In this document: piece after piece, positions 58,806-64,000 of the stretch | How positions within the stretch are numbered: the first letter of the stretch is position 1 | How the letters are laid out: each line of letters begins with the position of its first letter | Notes under the pieces: generated by a model | The model's input: only the letters and a program-made list of their open reading frames with translations | What the model was told of the DNA's origin: nothing | Database searches by the model: none | NCBI RefSeq assembly: GCF_003019815.1 | Contig: NZ_CP027774.1 | Coordinates: forward strand, 186,001 to 250,000 | Reading direction: 5' to 3' | Length of the DNA: 64,000 nt | Origin: Variovorax sp. PMC12 | Lineage (GTDB): Bacteria > Pseudomonadota > Gammaproteobacteria > Burkholderiales > Burkholderiaceae_C | Position numbers and translations under genes: made by a program

Positions 58806-60143
58806 TCAGCCGGCCAGCCCCTGCAGGTCGCCCGCCCGATCCAGCGACCAGATGTTGCGCAGCAGCGTGCGCGCGCGCTCGGTGCCGATCACCGGCGCCG
58901 CCAGTTCCAGCAGCTTGTCTTCCAGTTCCGCGTCCGACAGCGGCAGCTCGGGGTCGCCCTTGCGGTCGGGTTGCAGCCAGGCGTGGCGCTGGCCGTCGAT
59001 CGTCTCGATCTCCACCCGGGCCGAGCGTCGGCCCGGGAAGGCGGCGTCGATCTCAGGATCGACCACGGCCGTGATGCGCGCCATCATCGCGCGCGTGTCG
59101 GCATCCGCCAGCCGCTCGGGCGTGTACGCCGAGAGCCGCACGCTGCCATGCACCAGCGCCGTGGCCACCACGAAGCGCAGGCTGAAGCGCGCCTCGTTCT
59201 CGGTGCGCGGATCTTCATGGCAGGCGATGTCCAGCGCGGGACCATAGGTGGCCACGTGCACGCCGCGGACGTCCGCGGCCCGCAGGCCGTGCCGGCGCGC
59301 CAGTTCCAGGGCACCGTCGATGGCAGCGAAGGTATGGCCGCAGCCGATGTGGTTCTTGAAGGTCAGCCGGGCGATGTGGAAGTCGCGCCCCAGCGTGTCG
59401 CCCACCGCCGACCAGTCCGGCGCGTCGCTCATGGCACGGCCGAAGCCCGCTTCGCCCTCGAGCACGTCCAGCGAGCCCGTCACACCCTGCGCGGCCAGTT
59501 GCGCCGCGAGCACGCCGCCTTCGGCGGCACGCCCTGCATGCAGCGGCTTGGACATCGAATCCATTCGAAAGGCCTGCTGCAGCCCCGCCGCGAAGGTGGC
59601 GGCCGTGGCCAGCGCATGGGCGAAAGGCGCGCCGTGCAACCCCAGCAGGCCGGCAGCGGCGGAGGCCGCGCCGAAGGTGCCTACCGTGCCCGTGTTGTGC
59701 CAATGGCGATAGTGCGCCCGCCCCATCGCCACGCCGATGCGCGTCGAGACCTCATAGCCGAGCACCACGCCGCGCAGGAAATCCAGGCCGCTGGCGCCCC
59801 GGTCCTGTGCGATGGCCAGCGCGGCCGCCACGGTGGCCGCGCCGGGGTGGTACATGGCATCGCGGAAGCTGTCGTCCACCTCGGCCGCATGGGCCGCCGT
59901 GCCGTTGAGCAGGGCCGCCGCACGCGCCGGCGCCAGGCGGCCATCGGGCAGGCGCGCACGGCCACGGTCGAGGTCGTCGGCAAGCAGCGCGCGAAGCTGC
60001 GGCATGGGCGCAACGTCCAGGCCGGGAAACAGCGCGGCATGCCAGTCGATCACGGCGCGCTTGGCATGGTGCAGCACCTCGTCGTCCAGCCGGGCCTGGC
60101 GGAATTCGGTGGCGTAGCGGGCGAATACTTCGGTGGCGTACAC
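58806..60143 (-). CDS. MmgE/PrpD-family protein
   Basis: A protein of about 445 residues of the MmgE/PrpD family (2-methylcitrate dehydratase, cis-aconitate decarboxylase, imine hydrolase). Typical parts are KRAVIDWHAALFPGLD, LNGTAAHAAEVDDSFRDAMY with HPGAATVAAALAIAQDRGAS, RTNCG-like region TFKNHIGCGHTFAAIDGALE, and SMSKPLHAGRAAEGGVLAAQ. The probable start is GTG 60143, since no ATG is near; the frame is open upstream through the antisense of other genes. It lies downstream of the acyl-CoA synthetase, so it likely dehydrates or hydrates a hydroxy-acid in the same pathway. Confidence 0.85.
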   Translation of the reverse strand: MYATEVFARYATEFRQARLDDEVLHHAKRAVIDWHAALFPGLDVAPMPQLRALLADDLDRGRARLPDGRLAPARAAALLNGTAAHAAEVDDSFRDAMYHPGAATVAAALAIAQDRGASGLDFLRGVVLGYEVSTRIGVAMGRAHYRHWHNTGTVGTFGAASAAAGLLGLHGAPFAHALATAATFAAGLQQAFRMDSMSKPLHAGRAAEGGVLAAQLAAQGVTGSLDVLEGEAGFGRAMSDAPDWSAVGDTLGRDFHIARLTFKNHIGCGHTFAAIDGALELARRHGLRAADVRGVHVATYGPALDIACHEDPRTENEARFSLRFVVATALVHGSVRLSAYTPERLADADTRAMMARITAVVDPEIDAAFPGRRSARVEIETIDGQRHAWLQPDRKGDPELPLSDAELEDKLLELAAPVIGTERARTLLRNIWSLDRAGDLQGLAG

Positions 60144-60199
60144 GGGATGTCCGATCGGTTCGGGAACAGGAGAGAAAGAAGAAGAACCAGACCTGTCGC

Positions 60200-62299
60200 T
60201 CAGGCCAGCACGACGACGCCGTCGGCGGCGCGCACGCCCTGCCCCTGCGGCAGCACGAAGACGGGATTGATCTCGGCCTCGACCAGGCGCTCGCCAAGCT
60301 GCGCCGCCATCCTCGAGAAAGCGACGATCGCGTCGACCAAGGCCTCGACGTCGGCCTTGGGCCGCCCACGGAACCCGTCCAGCAGCGGCCAGGTCTTGAG
60401 ATCGCGCGCCATGGACAGCGCCTCGGTCCGGCCGAGCGGCTTCAGGCCCTGTGCGTCCTGCGCGAGCAGCCGCATGGAGGTGTCCTTGAAGAGCTCCGCC
60501 GTCACGCCGCCCATGCCCAGCAGGATGGCCGTGCCCAGCGCATCGCGGTGCATGCCCAGGATCAGCTCCGTGCCGCCCGCAACCATCTCCTGCACGAGAA
60601 AGTGCTGCGGATGCACGCCGGTGCGGGCCTTCACCTCGGCCGCCATGCGGCCGATGCGCTCGCCGATGGTGTCGCCGTCCAAGCCGACCGCAACGCCGCC
60701 CACGTCGCTCTTGTGCGTGATCTCGGACGACAGGATCTTGAGCACGACGCGCCCACCCAGCTCGCGCGCGGCGGCTTCGGCCTCGGCCGGCGAAGCGACC
60801 ACGCGTTCCGAGGCGCAGGGCACGCCGAAGCGCGCGAACAGCTGCTTGGCCTTTGCCTCGTCGAGCGAGCCGGAGGGAAAGTCGCAGGCCTCGACCGGCG
60901 GCAGCGCCGCGTCGTCTTGTGCAGGCGCCATGAAGCGCTGCACGCGCAGCATGCCGGCCAGCGCGGCGGTGCAGCTCTCGGCGGCGGTGAAGGCCGGCAC
61001 GCCGCGCCGCGTGAGCAGTGCGCCCACTTCGGGCGCATGCGGGCTCACGTAGGCCATCACCGGCTTGTCGGAGTTCGGCAGGCATTCCTGGATGGCGCCG
61101 GCCAGCAGCTCGGGCATGGCCAGGCTGGAGGAGCCGACGATGATCACCAGCGCGTCGTAGCTCGGGCTCGCCAGCAGCGCGTTGATGGCGCCGCGCAGCA
61201 GGTCGGGGCGCAGGCCCGCGAGCGTCACGTCGATGGGGTTGCGGTCGAGCACGGCCTCGCTGCCGCTCTGCAGCGCGCGCAGTGCATTGGCGGTGGCCTC
61301 GTCGGGCGCGGGCGTATCGAAGCCCGCCACGCCCAGGTCGTCCGACACCAGCGTGCCGGCGCCGCCCGTGGAGGTGAGGATGGCGACGCGCCCGCCGCGC
61401 AGCCTGCGGCCCGTGGACAGCGCCACGGGAATGTCCAGCAGATCCGAGAAACTCTGCGCCCGGATCACGCCGACCTGCCTGAACAGCGCGTCGTACACGC
61501 TGTCGGCACCCGCCATGGCACCGGTGTGCGACACGGCGGCCTTCGCGCCCGCCTCCGAGCGGCCGATCTTGAAGGCAACGACCGGCTTGCCCAGGCGTGC
61601 GGCCTTCAGGCAGGCCGCACGGAACTTCGCGGGGTCGCGCACGGTTTCGACGTACAGCGCAATCACCTTGGTGGCGGGGTCGTCGGCCAGATGGTCGATG
61701 AAGTCGGCCAGTTCCAGGTCGACCTCGTTGCTCGTGGAGATCAGCTTCGACAGGCCGATGCCGCGCGCCGCGGCGCGCGACAGCAGCGAGCCCAGGATGC
61801 CCCCGCTCTGCGAGACCACGCCGATGCCGCCGGCCTGGAACTCGTCCATCTCCAGCGCACCGGACGGCGACAGGACGATGTTGTCCGTGAGGTTGACGAG
61901 CCCGATGGTGTTGGGGCCCAGGATGCGCATCGTCCCTGCTGCCTCCACCAGCTGCTGCTGGCGCCGCGCACCCTCCTCGCCGGTTTCGGTGTAGCCGCTG
62001 GCCAGCACGATGGCGGCGGCGCAACCGCGCTGCGACAGCTCCTTCACGGCCAGGTGCGCACGCTCGGCGCCCAACAGCACGACGGCGACGTCGGGCACTT
62101 CGGGCAGCGAGGCGATGTCGGGGTAGCACGGCAGCTCGCCGATGCGCTCGACCTTCGGGTTCACCGGCAGGATGCGCCCGGAGAAGCCGTGCTTCTGCAG
62201 GTAGGCGACGGGCCGGCCGGTGGTTTTCTTCGGGTCTGCCGAGGCACCGATGACGGCGACGCTGCGTGGCGACAGCAGCTTGGCGATGGCGTCGTTCAT
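60200..62299 (-). CDS. Acetate--CoA ligase (ADP-forming)-type acyl-CoA synthetase
   Basis: A 699-residue fused acyl-CoA synthetase. Residues 1-130 form the CoA-binding domain (LLSPRSVAVIGASADPKKTT); the succinyl-CoA-ligase-like domains follow, with the phospho-His in AAVSHTGAMAGADS; the C-terminal third is an ATP-grasp domain (GRVVLKILSSEITHKSDVGG, LVQEMVAGGTELILGMHRD). The family activates short- or aryl-carboxylic acids as CoA thioesters while making or using ADP/ATP. It is followed upstream (62304) by an enoyl-CoA hydratase-fold gene in the same operon, which fits a CoA-thioester pathway. Confidence 0.9.
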   Translation of the reverse strand: MNDAIAKLLSPRSVAVIGASADPKKTTGRPVAYLQKHGFSGRILPVNPKVERIGELPCYPDIASLPEVPDVAVVLLGAERAHLAVKELSQRGCAAAIVLASGYTETGEEGARRQQQLVEAAGTMRILGPNTIGLVNLTDNIVLSPSGALEMDEFQAGGIGVVSQSGGILGSLLSRAAARGIGLSKLISTSNEVDLELADFIDHLADDPATKVIALYVETVRDPAKFRAACLKAARLGKPVVAFKIGRSEAGAKAAVSHTGAMAGADSVYDALFRQVGVIRAQSFSDLLDIPVALSTGRRLRGGRVAILTSTGGAGTLVSDDLGVAGFDTPAPDEATANALRALQSGSEAVLDRNPIDVTLAGLRPDLLRGAINALLASPSYDALVIIVGSSSLAMPELLAGAIQECLPNSDKPVMAYVSPHAPEVGALLTRRGVPAFTAAESCTAALAGMLRVQRFMAPAQDDAALPPVEACDFPSGSLDEAKAKQLFARFGVPCASERVVASPAEAEAAARELGGRVVLKILSSEITHKSDVGGVAVGLDGDTIGERIGRMAAEVKARTGVHPQHFLVQEMVAGGTELILGMHRDALGTAILLGMGGVTAELFKDTSMRLLAQDAQGLKPLGRTEALSMARDLKTWPLLDGFRGRPKADVEALVDAIVAFSRMAAQLGERLVEAEINPVFVLPQGQGVRAADGVVVLA

Positions 62300-62303
62300 G
62301 GGG

Positions 62304-63095
62304 TCAATCCTTCGCGGCCGTCTTGGCCAGGAACGCTTCGACCGACGCGCGGTGCTCGCTGCTGGTGTAGCAGATGCCCTGCGCCTGGCTGCCCTGCGCG
62401 AACACGTCGTGCGAGGTCAGCTCGAAACTCTGGTTGAGGATGGTCTTGGTCAGCGCGAGCGCAGTGGAAGACACGGACGACAGTTCGGCAGCCCACGCCT
62501 GGGCGTCGGCCAGCAAGGTCGCGGCGCTCGTCTTGCGGTCGACGATGCCCAGCGCAAGGGCTTCTTCCACCTTGACCTGGCGGCCGGTGAAGATCAGCTC
62601 CTTGGCCTTCGGCAGGCCCACGCGGCGCGGCAGGAAGTACATGCCGCCGCCATCGGGAATGATGCCGCGCAGCACATAGCTCCAGGCAAAGCTGGCCCAC
62701 TCGCTGGCGATGATGAAGTCGCAGGCCATCGCGGTGTCCGCCCCCAGCCCGGAGGCGGCCCCGTTGACCGCCGCGATCACCGGCTTGGGCATGGTGTGCA
62801 GCAAGGCCTGCACATGGTGCACGCGCTGCTGGCGATGCCAGCCGTTGAAGCCGACCTCGCCTGCCGGTGCGTTCATGCGCTTCTGCATTCCGCTGATGTC
62901 CCCGCCGGCGCAGAAGCCCTTGCCCGCACCGGTCAGCACCATGGCCCTGATGGCCTTGTCCGCCGCCACGTGCTCCAGCACGTCGATGAATTCCGTGCGC
63001 ATGTCGTCGCTCATGGCGTTGCGCTTGTCGGGGCGGTTGAATGTCACGGTCGCGATGGCGTCCGTCACCTGAAACTCGATGAGGGTGTATGTCAT
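62304..63095 (-). CDS. Enoyl-CoA hydratase/isomerase-family protein, atypical active site
   Basis: A 263-residue crotonase-fold protein. The oxyanion-hole elements are KGFCAGGDISGM and the following NGAASGLGADTAMACDF. The first hydratase Glu position is occupied by the ADT segment and the second by a Tyr region (WSYVLRGIIPDGGGMY), so the two glutamates of classical hydratases are not evident; the Asp of PDGGG recalls PaaG-type isomerases. The ATG at 63095 with AGGA upstream is the preferred start; 63131 is in frame but adds an unlikely leader. It is likely an isomerase, lyase or unusual hydratase for a CoA thioester made by the synthetase. Confidence 0.87.
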   Translation of the reverse strand: MTYTLIEFQVTDAIATVTFNRPDKRNAMSDDMRTEFIDVLEHVAADKAIRAMVLTGAGKGFCAGGDISGMQKRMNAPAGEVGFNGWHRQQRVHHVQALLHTMPKPVIAAVNGAASGLGADTAMACDFIIASEWASFAWSYVLRGIIPDGGGMYFLPRRVGLPKAKELIFTGRQVKVEEALALGIVDRKTSAATLLADAQAWAAELSSVSSTALALTKTILNQSFELTSHDVFAQGSQAQGICYTSSEHRASVEAFLAKTAAKD

Positions 63096-63127
63096 GTGCT
63101 TTTTCCTGGGCGGTCGATGGCCGCCGT

Positions 63128-64000
63128 TCAATCGGCCTTGATGCCGTTTTCCTTGATGACGCGCGCCCAGCGTTCTTCTTCGGCCCGGACGTAGCTGTCG
63201 AGCTCCGCCGGCGGCCCGGCGTTGATGGCCAGCCCTTCGTGCTCGATCTTCCGCACGAAGTCGGGTGCACGGGCGGCCTTGCGGCCGGCGGCGTTGAGGC
63301 GCTCGATGACTGCGGGCGGCGTGCCGGCCGGCACGTACAGGCCGTACCAGCTCTCCACCAGATAGCCCGGCACGCTGGCGGCGATGGCCGGCACGCCCTT
63401 GAATGCCGGCGAGGGCTCGGCCGTGGTCACGCCCAGCGCGCGCAGCTTGCCGCCGTCGACGAAGTTGGACACCGCCGCCGCGGTGGCGAACATCATGTCG
63501 ACCTGGCCGCCCAGCAGATCGGTCAGCGCGGGCCCTGCGCCCCGGTAGGGAATGTGCGTGAGCTTGACCTTCGCGAGGTTGGCGAGCATCTCGCCGGCCA
63601 GGTGGGCGGAGGTGCCCGCGCCTTGCGACGCATAGGTCAGCTTGCCCGGGTTGGCCTTCGCGGCGGCGAGCAGGTCGGCCACGGACTTGTAGGGGCTGTC
63701 GGGGCGCACCACCAGCACGTTGGGTCCGCGACCGATAAGAAGGACAGGCGCGAAAGCCTTGTTGCTGCCGTAGGGAAGCTTGGGCTGCAGTGCAGGGTTG
63801 ACGGCATGGGCGAACGAGGCGACCACGACGCTGTAGCCGTCAGGCGCGCTCTTGGCCACGTTGTCCGTGCCGATCAGCGTTCCCGCGCCCGGCTTGTTGT
63901 CGACGATGACGGGTTGTCCGAGATCCTTGGACATCTCCGCGCCCAGCGTGCGGGCGATCAGGTCGGTGCCCCCGCCCGGAGCGAAGGGCACGACGAACCG
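63128..64000 (-). CDS. Bug-family (TctC-like) periplasmic substrate-binding protein, cut by window edge
   Basis: The C-terminal about 290 residues of a Bug receptor; the frame continues beyond position 64000 (RFVV precedes PFAPGGGTDLIARTLG), so the signal peptide lies outside the window. Seen here are the hallmark PFAPGGGTD ligand loop, NKPGAGTLIGTDNVAKSAPD and IPYRGAGPALTDLLGGQVDM. It is the first of four leftward genes in this window and should deliver the acid that the synthetase activates. Confidence 0.9.
   Translation of the reverse strand, partial: RFVVPFAPGGGTDLIARTLGAEMSKDLGQPVIVDNKPGAGTLIGTDNVAKSAPDGYSVVVASFAHAVNPALQPKLPYGSNKAFAPVLLIGRGPNVLVVRPDSPYKSVADLLAAAKANPGKLTYASQGAGTSAHLAGEMLANLAKVKLTHIPYRGAGPALTDLLGGQVDMMFATAAAVSNFVDGGKLRALGVTTAEPSPAFKGVPAIAASVPGYLVESWYGLYVPAGTPPAVIERLNAAGRKAARAPDFVRKIEHEGLAINAGPPAELDSYVRAEEERWARVIKENGIKAD

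Noticed and set aside
60144..62129. N-terminal extension of the MmgE/PrpD frame to 1107 codons
   Set aside because: The extension is a shifted reading of the acyl-CoA synthetase gene; homology starts only after 60143.
1..64000. tRNA, rRNA or CRISPR array
   Set aside because: I saw no cloverleaf-like segment with a conserved T-loop, no rRNA sequence and no regularly spaced direct repeats; a covariance-model search would be decisive.

Overview
The window looks like a chromosome segment of a GC-rich betaproteobacterium, most probably a Comamonadaceae member close to Variovorax. The signs are high GC with strong GC3 bias, three Bug/TctC periplasmic receptors, many LysR regulators, LIV-type and dipeptide-type ABC importers beside catabolic genes, and a structured intergenic repeat of a type I associate with that group. 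The genus is an inference from gene content. I see no rRNA, tRNA or CRISPR array.

1-9.03 kb is accessory DNA. It holds three small XRE regulators with clear palindromes, a Pmp3-like membrane protein, and an IS3-family remnant cut by an IS21-family element (2824-5352) whose istA is frameshifted. The far side of the IS21 element cuts an Rhs/LysM-type polymorphic toxin locus read leftwards: a 5'-truncated toxin carrier, a small membrane protein placed like an immunity protein, and a second orphan C-terminal module. At about 9.03 kb the toxin fragment is joined head-to-head to a hybrid histidine kinase that has lost its N-terminus.

9.03-20.6 kb holds the kinase remainder, an alpha/beta hydrolase, a VOC protein with a Bug receptor, an amidohydrolase divergent from a TetR regulator, two LysR regulators and two MFS transporters. 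20.97-32.22 kb is one long same-strand cluster: a five-gene LIV-type ABC importer, an ACMSD-like amidohydrolase/decarboxylase, an old-yellow-enzyme reductase, a two-subunit molybdenum hydroxylase, a VOC protein and a flavin monooxygenase. I read it as uptake plus catabolism of an aromatic, perhaps N-heteroaromatic, acid. Repeated operator-like motifs (TGATCA-type, and AAATATTGTCCTTT) link the flanking genes to it.

32.3-40.5 kb carries a LysR regulator divergent from an operon of aldehyde dehydrogenase, Bug receptor, quinone oxidoreductase, an unrecognised protein, a carboxymuconolactone-decarboxylase-like protein and a frameshifted FUSC exporter. 40.7-58.8 kb is amine/amino-acid related: two HAD dehalogenase-like proteins, Lrp, a class III aminotransferase, a hydroxyacid dehydrogenase, a GNAT protein, then an operon of FAD amine oxidase, dipeptide-type ABC importer, tartrate/malate dehydrogenase, two aldehyde dehydrogenases and another FAD oxidoreductase. 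58.8-64 kb, read leftwards, is a Bug receptor (cut by the window edge), an enoyl-CoA hydratase/isomerase-fold protein, an ADP-forming acyl-CoA synthetase and an MmgE/PrpD protein, an apparent CoA-thioester acid pathway.
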